From Coriobacteriales bacterium (GTDB taxonomy: Bacteria; Actinomycetota; Coriobacteriia; Coriobacteriales; UBA8131), in assembly GCA_031286975.1 (NCBI GenBank), contig JAITTM010000068.1, forward strand, positions 1 to 8,113: a DNA stretch of 8,113 bases. The letters are read 5' to 3'. Within the stretch, counting starts at the first letter, position 1, and each line of letters starts with the position of its first letter. Shown here one piece after another: positions 1-6,092 of this stretch. A program made the translations under genes and the position numbers. Under the pieces are notes generated by a model. That model made no database searches, was not told the origin of the DNA, and was given only the letters and a program-made list of their open reading frames with translations.

Positions 1-525
1 CAGTATCTGCAAACTCTTGGGAAGCAAGAGGGTGCAAAGCGTGGCTGCCAAAGTCTCGAATATGAGGCTGGCAGCTATGCTGCTGATGGCGATCTTGATG
101 CTCGCCTTCTGTGCCAGATACAGATAGACCGAGCATACAAACCAGTTATAGCCGATGCCTGAGAGTATGCAACCCGAAGTAGCGAGCACCGATGCACTGA
201 AGAGTGTCTGTTGATAGGCGATCCCAAAGGAGGCAGTGCCCAGACACATCAAAAGGGCGAAAACGGGATCCAGATAGATCTTGAACCTAGTAATCTTCTT
301 GTGGAACAAGAAGAAGCAGATGCCGCAAACAATGACTCCCAGATAAAAGGCATAGCGGCTGACTTCTGGCTGAGCTAACGCCTCGGCCGTGGCAGGCAAG
401 GGCTCAAAGGCTTTGCTGTAACCAACAAGGTTCATCCAAAGCCCCATGAACCCCAAAGCCAGTGCAGCCCAAACGGCTACCGCATGTTTGCGTAATGGAT
501 GTGCCAGTCCGCTCCCCTGAAACAT
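1..525 (-). CDS. Multi-pass membrane protein, probable membrane half of a LuxR-type regulator (3' end outside window)
   Basis: An uninterrupted frame of 175 codons runs from an ATG at 525 off the left edge, so only the N-terminal part is visible. An in-frame TAG lies about 30 nt upstream and no other ATG, GTG or TTG falls between, which fixes the start; GGAGG sits only 3 nt before it. Hydrophobic segments lie at about residues 14-34, 58-75, 84-104, 109-138 and 143-168, separated by short basic loops (HKK at 75-77, QK at 139-140). Known in the family: Eggerthellaceae reductase loci commonly carry a regulator made of a long multi-pass membrane domain followed by a C-terminal LuxR-type helix-turn-helix. 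Here the helix-turn-helix would lie beyond the edge, so the regulator identity is inferred from neighbours and topology. It could instead be a transporter. It follows the cytochrome in the same direction across a 258-bp gap and probably has its own promoter. Confidence 0.65.
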   Translation of the reverse strand, partial: MFQGSGLAHPLRKHAVAVWAALALGFMGLWMNLVGYSKAFEPLPATAEALAQPEVSRYAFYLGVIVCGICFFLFHKKITRFKIYLDPVFALLMCLGTASFGIAYQQTLFSASVLATSGCILSGIGYNWFVCSVYLYLAQKASIKIAISSIAASLIFETLAATLCTLLLPKSLQIL

Positions 526-582
526 GATCCTCCCAGCCCAAGCTTCCTCTCCGCACTATTCCCTTGTTCCTCGTTTCAACCC

Positions 583-612
583 ATGATACCACCAATGCGG
601 AGAGAATATCAG
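583..612 (-). promoter_or_regulatory. Candidate sigma-70 promoter for the membrane regulator gene
   Basis: On the minus strand a TATCAT -10 box (583-588, five of six consensus bases) lies 18 bp downstream of CTGATA (607-612, four of six -35 bases). Transcription would begin near 576, giving a leader of about 50 nt before the ATG at 525. The match is by eye only. The tandem repeat at 636-668 lies directly upstream, as expected for an activator site. Confidence 0.35.
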
Positions 613-635
613 GCTTGGCAGAGCATGAACCTCTC

Positions 636-668
636 CCAACACAGCCCCTGCACAGCTCCTGCACGGCT
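636..668 (-). repeat. Three tandem 11-bp repeats, possible regulator-binding array
   Basis: On the minus strand, reading 668 to 636, three adjacent 11-mers occur: AGCCGTGCAGG, AGCTGTGCAGG and GGCTGTGTTGG. The first two differ at one base and the third matches the second at eight of eleven positions. The 11-bp period keeps the copies nearly on one face of the helix. The array lies about 24 bp upstream of the candidate -35 box of the regulator gene, in noncoding DNA. The binding role is inferred. Confidence 0.5.
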
Positions 669-692
669 CGTGCCCCGACTGTCATTCCAAGC

Positions 693-730
693 GCCCAACG
701 GGCAAAGCGCACTGCCGCAATGGCGCGCTT
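693..730 (-). other. Weak stem-loops downstream of the cytochrome gene
   Basis: On the minus strand, AAGCGC (725-730) can pair with GCGCTT (705-710), with an inner GCC/GGC pairing. A second small hairpin, GCCC-GTT-GGGC, follows at 693-703. They lie about 54-90 nt after the cytochrome stop. Neither is followed by a T-run, so they may slow, protect or end the transcript but are not a textbook intrinsic terminator. The rest of 526-783 holds the repeat array and candidate promoter; I see no gene there. Confidence 0.25.
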
Positions 731-783
731 CACCCGATGCTTTTATCCTTCTGATGCGCACACGCTCCTTGCCAGCGCGCTGC

Positions 784-1458
784 TTATGCTCCTTCGACGC
801 CATGACAGGTCGGACAGCCCACAAACACCTCCTGGTGGTGGCAGCTAAAGCAGTACTGGGTTGCGTCCTGTGTCAGGACCGTCTCTTTATGCATGATGTG
901 ACAGTTGCCGCAGGTGATGCTGGCATGATCCTCGTTGACGGGGAGATCATGGGGGTTGACCACGGTTCCATCCTGGTCGGTCAAGACCGTCGAGGCTGCC
1001 GTCTTGGTTGCCAGATCAGCCATGCTCGTGTGGCAGGTCAGGCAGTTGTCGTTTGCTACCGAGGAGTGGCGGAGCTTCTTGATCTCCTTGTCGGGCGCTG
1101 CGACCACATCCTCATGAACCTTTGCCAGATCCTCCTTGCCGTCATGGCAGGTGATACAGTCCTGCGTGGCATGCATCGTCTGTGATGCCAACATTGCCGT
1201 ATTGCTGCGCGATTCCGCAGATGATGAGTGGCAAGAGGCGCAATCAGAATCCATGCTCCATGCTATTCCTAATGCCGCAGGATCATCCATCGCTGCCTGC
1301 TCATCACCAGTAGTCGCGGTTGCCCCCGCGTCAGAGCTAATCCCTGACTCCGCTTCCGTGTTGGGCTTGGGGGCGCAACCAACGGCCACTGCCAGCGCAA
1401 CGACTAGGCTTGCGGTACCAAGCAGCAGGATCAAGCGGTTCATCCATGCCTTATCCAT
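784..1458 (-). CDS. Six-heme c-type cytochrome, probable lipoprotein, electron donor to the adjacent flavoprotein reductase
   Basis: The protein has 224 residues and six CXXCH heme-attachment motifs, with first cysteines at about 73, 101, 139, 183, 203 and 215. Seven further histidines (about 96, 115, 131, 170, 178, 190, 208) are enough for bis-histidine ligation of all six hemes, as in low-potential tetraheme and cytochrome c3-like electron carriers. Residues 6-27 form a hydrophobic export segment ending in AVGC, a somewhat weak lipobox, which would anchor Cys28 to the outer face of the membrane. A low-complexity Ala/Thr/Asp linker (about 32-62) separates anchor and heme domain. The ATG at 1458 is preferred over a TTG at 1470 because GGAGG overlaps the latter and lies 5 nt before the former. 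The gene follows the flavoprotein in the same direction with a 109-bp gap holding a strong stem-loop. The inferred role is to pass electrons from a quinol dehydrogenase, not present here, to the exported reductase. Many relatives of such partners have four hemes, so six is on the high side. Confidence 0.88.
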   Translation of the reverse strand: MDKAWMNRLILLLGTASLVVALAVAVGCAPKPNTEAESGISSDAGATATTGDEQAAMDDPAALGIAWSMDSDCASCHSSSAESRSNTAMLASQTMHATQDCITCHDGKEDLAKVHEDVVAAPDKEIKKLRHSSVANDNCLTCHTSMADLATKTAASTVLTDQDGTVVNPHDLPVNEDHASITCGNCHIMHKETVLTQDATQYCFSCHHQEVFVGCPTCHGVEGA

Positions 1459-1463
1459 ACATG

Positions 1464-1468
1464 CCTCC
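1464..1468 (-). promoter_or_regulatory. Ribosome binding site of the cytochrome gene
   Basis: GGAGG on the minus strand ends 5 nt before the ATG at 1458. It overlaps the alternative in-frame TTG at 1470, which rules that start out. Confidence 0.7.
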
Positions 1469-1514
1469 AAAGCGATTACGTAGTCCTGCGCGTCGCGATG
1501 ACGGACAGGTGTCC

Positions 1515-1559
1515 CTCAAGCGGTCAACAACCGTAAGGACCGGACGTTGACCGCTTGAG
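1515..1559 (-). promoter_or_regulatory. Strong intercistronic stem-loop between reductase and cytochrome genes
   Basis: CTCAAGCGGTCAAC (1515-1528) and GTTGACCGCTTGAG (1546-1559) are perfect 14-bp inverted repeats around a 17-nt loop, in which CCG (1531-1533) and CGG (1541-1543) can add three inner pairs. It begins 8 nt after the flavoprotein TAA. The minus-strand sequence after the stem (GGGACACC...) has no T-run, so it is not a canonical intrinsic terminator. Likely roles are stabilising the 3' end of the reductase message, or partial termination so that less cytochrome than reductase is made. The structure is seen directly; the role is inferred. Confidence 0.7.
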
Positions 1560-1567
1560 ACTGAAGC

Positions 1568-3385
1568 TTATTCCCAGGGGGTTTCAGCCGCTGCGTTTAT
1601 GCCGGCAATGCGTCCGCACACCAGGCACTCGGTGATGTTGCCGCCCGCTTGATATACGAACTTGAAGACTGAGCTGACCTCGCCAGCAGTGTAGAGACGC
1701 GGTATGATCTGGTTGTCCCAGTCGATGACGTGACGCTCACCGTCCGCCTGCAGGCCGCCCTTGGTGTTGGGGCCACCAGCAACGATGGGGAGCGCATAAA
1801 ACGGAGGCGTGGCCACGGGAACCCATTCTTTCTCGTTGGGACGGAGCGCGCGACCAAAGTGGGGATCCTCGCCAGTAGCGCAAACGGCTTGATACTCGTT
1901 GTATGCTGCAACGAAGTTGTCGACATCCAGGCGTCCACGGTTCAGGTCATGACCGTCCTTGATTTTCTGGGCAAGCTCCTCGATGGTATCAGCTTTATAC
2001 ATCCAGCCTTTCTCCACAGGGGTGTCATTCTTCTCGTCCCAGGGGATGATCTTCCAGCCGGCAGTCGAGCCGTTGAGCGAACAGAGTGGACTTTGAACGC
2101 GGCGAGTCTCGTCCATGATCAAATACGAGGGGATGTTGGGAAACTCAAGCTTGGTGATGTCCATCTTGACGGCTTCTTTGTAGCTAAAATAGCGACTGGG
2201 GTCGCGGGTGATGAGGGTCTCATCCATAAAGCGGTTGCCCTCAGCGTTGACGCAGTAGGTGCCAGCGGTGCCAACGCCCTCGGTGATGCTACCAACGCGC
2301 AGGCCATTGTGGGTGATGTCGGGGCAGCTGAAAATCATGCGCGAGGCTGCCTTGCCGGCCTTGGCGATCTGAGCGCCAACCTCGACACCCATGCGAATAC
2401 CGCTCCCGTCATTGCTCGTGGTGCCATAAAAGGCCCAACCGGTGATGCCAGGGCCCTCGAGAAAAGCGCGCCGCATCTCCTCGTTATACTCATAGCCTCC
2501 GGAGGTGATGACCACGGAGCGCTTTGCCTTGATGTTGATCGGTCTGCCATCGATGCCACCTTGCAGAGCCTGAACACCGATGATGGTGCCTTCTGTGTTG
2601 CGGATAAGACTCTTGCCGTAGGTCTCCCAGAGGATCTGAACCTTATCCTTGCGATCCTCAAGGGCGTTCTCGATGGCAAGCATGAGAGCCAAGCCGTTGC
2701 TGGTATCCATCTTGTCGACCGAACCGTCTGAGCTGAGGAAGTTGGGGTTTCCTGCGCCGCCGTTATAGGAGGGGATGAAGGTTGTGTACTTGGCGGCCTC
2801 GGCACCGGGAAACTGCGGAAATGCCGGTCCGCCAAAATCGATAATCTGTACGTCGGGGTCAAGGCTGGCAACGAAGTCCTTGGTTGTGGGTTGAACCTCG
2901 ACAAATTTATCGAGGATGCTCTCGATGAACAAAGGTGATTGCTCGCCCTCGGTCTTGGTGGGCAGATTCTCACCGCTGAACATGGCGCGAAGGTAGTCAC
3001 GCAGAGCCTGCTTGTCTCCCGCTGGGTCAGGCGAGTGGAAGATACCCCCTGACATACGCGTATTGGACAGGCGCTCCTCATACTTGTCGACCTCCAACAC
3101 CAGTACGTTCGCGCCGGCGTTGGCAGCCTCAATTGCGGCGCACCCACCGGCACCACCAAAGCCGATGATGACGACGTCGGTCTCCTGATCCCAGGTGATG
3201 GCGGCGGCATCGCCCCCCTCAATACCGGTTGCGGGTTTCTCGGTTGCGCAGGCGGCCAGCGTACCGGCAGCCAGGGTCGCGCCCATCAAACCAGCACCCT
3301 TGATAAAGCTGCGGCGGGAGATCTGTTCGCTTGTCAACTCTTCTACGGACTCGGCATCGACCTCGGCATCGATTCTCTTCTTCAT
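1568..3385 (-). CDS. Tat-exported FAD-dependent reductase (fumarate reductase/3-ketosteroid dehydrogenase-like flavoprotein)
   Basis: The 605-residue protein opens with a long n-region and a twin-arginine motif, SRRSFIK (23-29), then a hydrophobic stretch ending in the lipobox LAAC (Cys46). It is therefore predicted to be folded in the cytoplasm, exported by Tat and lipid-anchored outside. The FAD-binding Rossmann motif GFGGAGG is at 75-81 with Glu98 at the end of the second strand. SGG (112-114), GGY (296-298), TAGEV (566-570) and GGN followed by CGRIAG (581-595) are further FAD-binding marks of the FAD_binding_2 family. The segment RFMDE...TRD (385-395) matches the fumarate reductase region with the catalytic acid arginine, so Arg394 is a candidate proton donor. 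The usual His before TMGG is replaced by PNTKGG (539-544) and the usual Asn-Arg before LGGN by Tyr578-Gln579, so fumarate is unlikely; TKGGL recalls 3-ketosteroid dehydrogenases. AAGGAGGAGC lies just before the ATG at 3385. The cytochrome downstream is the probable electron donor. The substrate is unknown. Confidence 0.92.
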   Translation of the reverse strand: MKKRIDAEVDAESVEELTSEQISRRSFIKGAGLMGATLAAGTLAACATEKPATGIEGGDAAAITWDQETDVVIIGFGGAGGCAAIEAANAGANVLVLEVDKYEERLSNTRMSGGIFHSPDPAGDKQALRDYLRAMFSGENLPTKTEGEQSPLFIESILDKFVEVQPTTKDFVASLDPDVQIIDFGGPAFPQFPGAEAAKYTTFIPSYNGGAGNPNFLSSDGSVDKMDTSNGLALMLAIENALEDRKDKVQILWETYGKSLIRNTEGTIIGVQALQGGIDGRPINIKAKRSVVITSGGYEYNEEMRRAFLEGPGITGWAFYGTTSNDGSGIRMGVEVGAQIAKAGKAASRMIFSCPDITHNGLRVGSITEGVGTAGTYCVNAEGNRFMDETLITRDPSRYFSYKEAVKMDITKLEFPNIPSYLIMDETRRVQSPLCSLNGSTAGWKIIPWDEKNDTPVEKGWMYKADTIEELAQKIKDGHDLNRGRLDVDNFVAAYNEYQAVCATGEDPHFGRALRPNEKEWVPVATPPFYALPIVAGGPNTKGGLQADGERHVIDWDNQIIPRLYTAGEVSSVFKFVYQAGGNITECLVCGRIAGINAAAETPWE

Positions 3386-3541
3386 TGCGCGCTCCTCCTT
3401 GATCTTTCATTCCCTTTACGCTTACGCTTGACCCTGTGGCACAAGCACGTATGGAATGCATGGTGAGCGCGCTGCGGTGGCGAATAAATCCCCAAATCAT
3501 CGTATCTTTACAAAATCTGGCATCATTCAAAAAGGGTTAGT

Positions 3542-3570
3542 GGCGTTCTGAGAGGAGTTCTAAGGAGTTC
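3542..3570 (+). repeat. Three phased direct repeats in the divergent promoter region
   Basis: AGGAGTTC occurs twice (3553-3560 and 3563-3570), exactly 10 bp apart, and a related GGCGTTCT lies at 3542-3549. On the minus strand they sit just upstream of the possible reductase -35 box at 3525-3530. Spacing close to one helical turn suggests cooperative binding by a transcription factor; the factor is unknown, although the membrane LuxR-like protein encoded at the left edge is an obvious candidate. Confidence 0.4.
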
Positions 3571-3747
3571 AAGCTGAGCTGCATAGTTGGAGACCCCCGT
3601 ATTGCCTCAAAATAAAAAGTACTCGAAATACGCGACCCCTTCTTTAACTGAGCACATGCGAGTATCATTGCTTGAGAGGCAAACGGTAGCCAATTTGCTC
3701 ATAATCGGTGCCTTCCGGGCATCGATTCAAGGGCAAAACCAGAGCAT

Positions 3748-3753
3748 GGAGGG
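3748..3753 (+). promoter_or_regulatory. Ribosome binding site of the URO-D-like gene
   Basis: GGAGGG ends 4 nt before the ATG at 3758. It selects this start over an in-frame ATG at 3746 and the longer frames beginning at 3587 or 3656. Confidence 0.65.
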
Positions 3754-3757
3754 CAGT

Positions 3758-4747
3758 ATGCTAACAAAGCGCGAGAACATGACGGCGATCCTCAACGGAG
3801 AGCAACCCGACTATTACGGCGATTTCATGGATTCACTGGCACTTATCCCCGACCCTATCTTCATGGCTGACCGCGTGCCGCAAGACGGCGAGATCCACAA
3901 AGATTCATGGGGCACGGAATACCGCTGGCCCGCCGACGCGCCGGCAAAACACCCGCTTGACCGCAAGGAGGGCCTGGTTATCAAGGACATCGAGGAGTGG
4001 AGAGATCAGCTCAAGGTGCCCGACATCAGCAATCTCGATTGGACAGCGGCAAAGACGGCAGCTGCCGCGGTCGACCGCAAAGAGTCATTCTGCGGCATCT
4101 TTAACACCGCGGGGCTCTTTGAGCGCTCACACCATCTGATGGGCTTTGAAGAGTGCCTGGTCAACTATATGGTCTATGAGGACGAGATGGCGGAGGTTCT
4201 GCGCACGATTGCTGATTTCAAGATCGACTACATCAAGATGGCCGCCAAAGAGCTGCAGATCGATGCGATCTTCTATCAGGATGACTGGGGCTCAAAGACC
4301 AACCTCTTTCTTCCCCCCGACTTGTGGCGCAGGATCATCAAACCCCTGCATACCGAGATAGTCGCGGCGGCGCATGAGCACGGCATTCTCTTCATCCATC
4401 ATGCCGATTGTTATTGCCAGCCGCTCGCACAGGATATGCTCGATATGGGCATCGACATCTGGCAGGGCGTTATCCCGCAAAACGATATCGTCGAGATTCA
4501 GCGCATCACGCAGGGGCGCCTGCCCATGATAGGCGGGATCAACGGAACCACGATCGACAGCGATGACACCACGGATGAGGCCATCATCGCCGAGGTTCAT
4601 CGCGCGATTGACACCTACTGTCCCGGTGGTAGGTTCTTTCCGGCACTCACCTACGGCAAGCTCTTCACCAAGAAGAACCAGCCGCTCTTTGATGCCCAGA
4701 TGGCCGCCTACGGCAGGAAGTGGGCCCGGGATCACCCCATTGGGTAG
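3758..4747 (+). CDS. Uroporphyrinogen decarboxylase superfamily protein, possible methyltransferase
   Basis: The 329-residue protein fits a URO-D superfamily barrel. It opens with MLTKRENMTAILNGEQPD, typical of this group, and has a WGTEYRW motif at 51-57 (the family D.WG region). FYQDDWGSKTNLFLPPDLW (172-190) is the conserved barrel strand, HHADCYC (214-220) lies where MtaA-like methyltransferases carry the H-x-C zinc ligands, and GGIN (259-262) precedes the late barrel strands. Cys288 in YCPGG could be a further metal ligand. Known in the superfamily are heme-pathway decarboxylases and cobamide:thiol or cobamide:folate methyltransferases; this protein resembles the second group, since true HemE has different N-terminal substrate motifs. 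No corrinoid protein or partner methyltransferase is encoded nearby. No signal peptide is visible, so it is cytoplasmic. It is divergent from the reductase and may share its regulation. It ends 24 bp from the convergent ATPase gene, and I see no clear terminator between them. Confidence 0.85.
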   Translation: MLTKRENMTAILNGEQPDYYGDFMDSLALIPDPIFMADRVPQDGEIHKDSWGTEYRWPADAPAKHPLDRKEGLVIKDIEEWRDQLKVPDISNLDWTAAKTAAAAVDRKESFCGIFNTAGLFERSHHLMGFEECLVNYMVYEDEMAEVLRTIADFKIDYIKMAAKELQIDAIFYQDDWGSKTNLFLPPDLWRRIIKPLHTEIVAAAHEHGILFIHHADCYCQPLAQDMLDMGIDIWQGVIPQNDIVEIQRITQGRLPMIGGINGTTIDSDDTTDEAIIAEVHRAIDTYCPGGRFFPALTYGKLFTKKNQPLFDAQMAAYGRKWARDHPIG

Positions 4748-4771
4748 CGGGTATAAACGCATAGCCCTGCT

Positions 4772-5971
4772 CTAATCGCTGAGCCAATCAATCAGATTCA
4801 GCTGCAATATGCCATCATGGTCGCCTGTATAATCGTCCAGGGTAATGAGATATTTTGGATAGTTATCCTTGATCCGCTTTAAGGAGTCAAGCTCGCGCGC
4901 TAACGTGCTTTCATCCATAACTGTTGCAGCGATCTGATAATACTCCGTTTGTTTATCACGGATGGCGACAAAATCGACCTCTGCGTTTCGCCCAGCTTTA
5001 CCGATATTGACGCTATATCCACGGCGTAAAAGCTCCAGGTAAACAATGTTCTCAATCTGATGTCCAATGTCCTTGCCGTGCGTCCCGATAATCAAATTCC
5101 GCAATCCTGTGTCGCAGATATAATACTTGCTTTCGGATTTAAGGTGCATCTTGCCCTTGATGTCATACCTTTGGACTTTGTAGAACAAATAGCTGTCCGT
5201 CAGCGCCTCCAGATATGTCTCCACAGTAGCAACGCCGGTTGGACGGCCATAGGAAGTCATGGTATCGGCGATCTTCTTCGCGGACACAGGGCTCCCAACA
5301 TTGCTACTCAAAAAGCTGGCGACGGATTTTACGAGCGTGATGTCTTTGAGGTTTTTGCGTGTCATTACATCTTTGACCAGCACGGTATTATAAATGCCTT
5401 CCAAATACTGACTATGTGCAAGTGAGTTGTCTACAAGACGGGTAGCATAGGGAAAGGCACCCAGATTCATATATTGATTGAATCGTTCATGTTTGTCGGC
5501 AGTTTTGACTGCTTCGCCATATTCTGCAAAAGAAAGTGGAAGCATGTCAATCTCAACATAACGAGCGGTCAGTTTTGTTGCAAGCTCACCCGAAAGCATA
5601 TAGGCATTTGAGCCTGTAATATAAATATCAAGGTTCTTTTTGAGAAAAAGGCTGGAAACCGCCTTTTCGTAACCATTGCAGTTTTGAATTTCATCGATGA
5701 ATACGTAGGTCCATTTGTCTTTTGCAATACGGCTTTTCACGTATTCATGCAGTTCTTTGTAATTCAAAAGTTCAGAAAAATCCTCGTCCTCCAAATTAAC
5801 AAAGATGATTTGTTCGTCAGTTACACCAGTAGCTTTAAGCTGCCTGATATACAAGTCAAACAGTGTGGACTTGCCGCAACGACGAACGCCCGTTACAACC
5901 TTTATCATTTCTTTCTCGCGCCACATGGCAAGTTGATGCAAGTATCTTTTGCGTTCGATATGTTTGCTCAT
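4772..5971 (-). CDS. AAA_14/DUF4143 family ATPase
   Basis: The 399-residue protein has the two-part layout of a very common family of stand-alone bacterial ATPases. An N-terminal AAA_14 domain carries Walker A GVRRCGKST (28-36), Walker B YVFIDE (89-94) and a sensor-like TGSNAYML (119-126). A C-terminal DUF4143 region (about 185-350) includes YYICDTGLRN (283-292) and EVDFVA (331-336), a nuclease-like fold. The position where relatives often have a charged E-x-K reads YYQIA (344-348), which I recall as normal for one large Firmicutes-like branch ending in a PKYLITLD/DW tail, as here. The cellular role of these proteins is unsettled. GAGGAG 8 nt upstream selects the ATG at 5971 over one at 5989. 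The gene and its upstream flank are clearly more AT-rich than both neighbours (a sample 60 bases at 5041-5100 has 43% GC), pointing to horizontal acquisition. It has no visible functional link to the reductase locus. Confidence 0.9.
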   Translation of the reverse strand: MSKHIERKRYLHQLAMWREKEMIKVVTGVRRCGKSTLFDLYIRQLKATGVTDEQIIFVNLEDEDFSELLNYKELHEYVKSRIAKDKWTYVFIDEIQNCNGYEKAVSSLFLKKNLDIYITGSNAYMLSGELATKLTARYVEIDMLPLSFAEYGEAVKTADKHERFNQYMNLGAFPYATRLVDNSLAHSQYLEGIYNTVLVKDVMTRKNLKDITLVKSVASFLSSNVGSPVSAKKIADTMTSYGRPTGVATVETYLEALTDSYLFYKVQRYDIKGKMHLKSESKYYICDTGLRNLIIGTHGKDIGHQIENIVYLELLRRGYSVNIGKAGRNAEVDFVAIRDKQTEYYQIAATVMDESTLARELDSLKRIKDNYPKYLITLDDYTGDHDGILQLNLIDWLSD

Positions 5972-5979
5972 CTGAGTAG

Positions 5980-5985
5980 CTCCTC
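5980..5985 (-). promoter_or_regulatory. Ribosome binding site of the ATPase gene
   Basis: GAGGAG on the minus strand lies 8 nt before the ATG at 5971 and inside the frame that would start at 5989, so the shorter protein is favoured. Confidence 0.6.
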
Positions 5986-6053
5986 GCATTCAAGCAGGGC
6001 ATAAGACAATCCCTTCTTCTTTCATTCGTATCGCAATCTTGACAAACACTTGT

Positions 6054-6092
6054 AAAAAATGCAAGTACTTTTTTAATTCAGTAAATACTTGC
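6054..6092 (-). terminator. Probable intrinsic terminator of the ABC exporter/DUF454 unit
   Basis: On the minus strand GCAAGTATTT (6092-6083) pairs with AAGTACTTGC (6070-6061), ten pairs including one T-G wobble, around a 12-nt loop. One A and then six T residues (6059-6054) follow. It lies about 37 nt after the DUF454 stop and before the ATPase gene, so it would end the upstream unit and leave the ATPase on its own promoter. The stem is AT-rich, so strength is uncertain. Elsewhere in 5972-6128 I see AT-rich sequence without a gene. Confidence 0.6.

Larger units (their letters stand above)
3386..3757. promoter_or_regulatory. Divergent control region between the reductase and URO-D-like genes
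   Basis: This 372-bp stretch separates the minus-strand flavoprotein from the plus-strand URO-D-like gene and should hold both promoters. For the reductase, TTGAAT (3525-3530, minus strand) is a possible -35, but no convincing -10 follows at normal spacing. For the plus strand, CATAAT (3700-3705) is a good -10 that would start transcripts near 3712 with a leader of about 45 nt; TTGAGA (3672-3677) lies 22 bp upstream, too far for a normal -35, so activator help would be needed. Phased repeats lie at 3542-3570. A frame from a TTG at 3587 stays open into the URO-D-like gene, but its 57 codons do not look like any part of that family and no good ribosome site precedes them. Confidence 0.5.

Noticed and set aside
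404..733. Minus-strand frame spanning the cytochrome-regulator gap
   Set aside because: It overlaps the regulator start in another frame, shows no family features and consists of noncoding repeat and promoter sequence.
499..1185. Long plus-strand open frame of 228 codons over the cytochrome region
   Set aside because: It overlaps the cytochrome on the opposite strand, whose six CXXCH motifs and export signal are unmistakable. The plus-strand translation shows no recognisable family and has no ribosome site.
1730..2731. Plus-strand open frame of 333 codons inside the flavoprotein gene
   Set aside because: It is an antisense shadow of a GC-rich gene. The minus strand carries the Tat signal and FAD motifs throughout.
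3587..3757. N-terminal extension of the URO-D-like protein from a TTG at 3587
   Set aside because: The extra 57 residues do not resemble the family, and a good ribosome site lies just before the ATG at 3758.
4748..4800. Terminator between the convergent URO-D-like and ATPase genes
   Set aside because: Only short imperfect pairings such as GCTGA/TCAGC are present, inside the ATPase coding end, with no T-run.
6027..6056. Possible ATPase promoter TTTACA-18-GATACG on the minus strand
   Set aside because: The -10 matches only three consensus bases and the -35 lies in the T-run of the terminator; too weak to annotate.
6039..6077. Plus-strand TTGACA (6039) and TTGTAA-16-TTTAAT (6050-6077) promoter-like boxes
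   Set aside because: There is no plus-strand gene downstream; in AT-rich DNA such matches are expected by chance.
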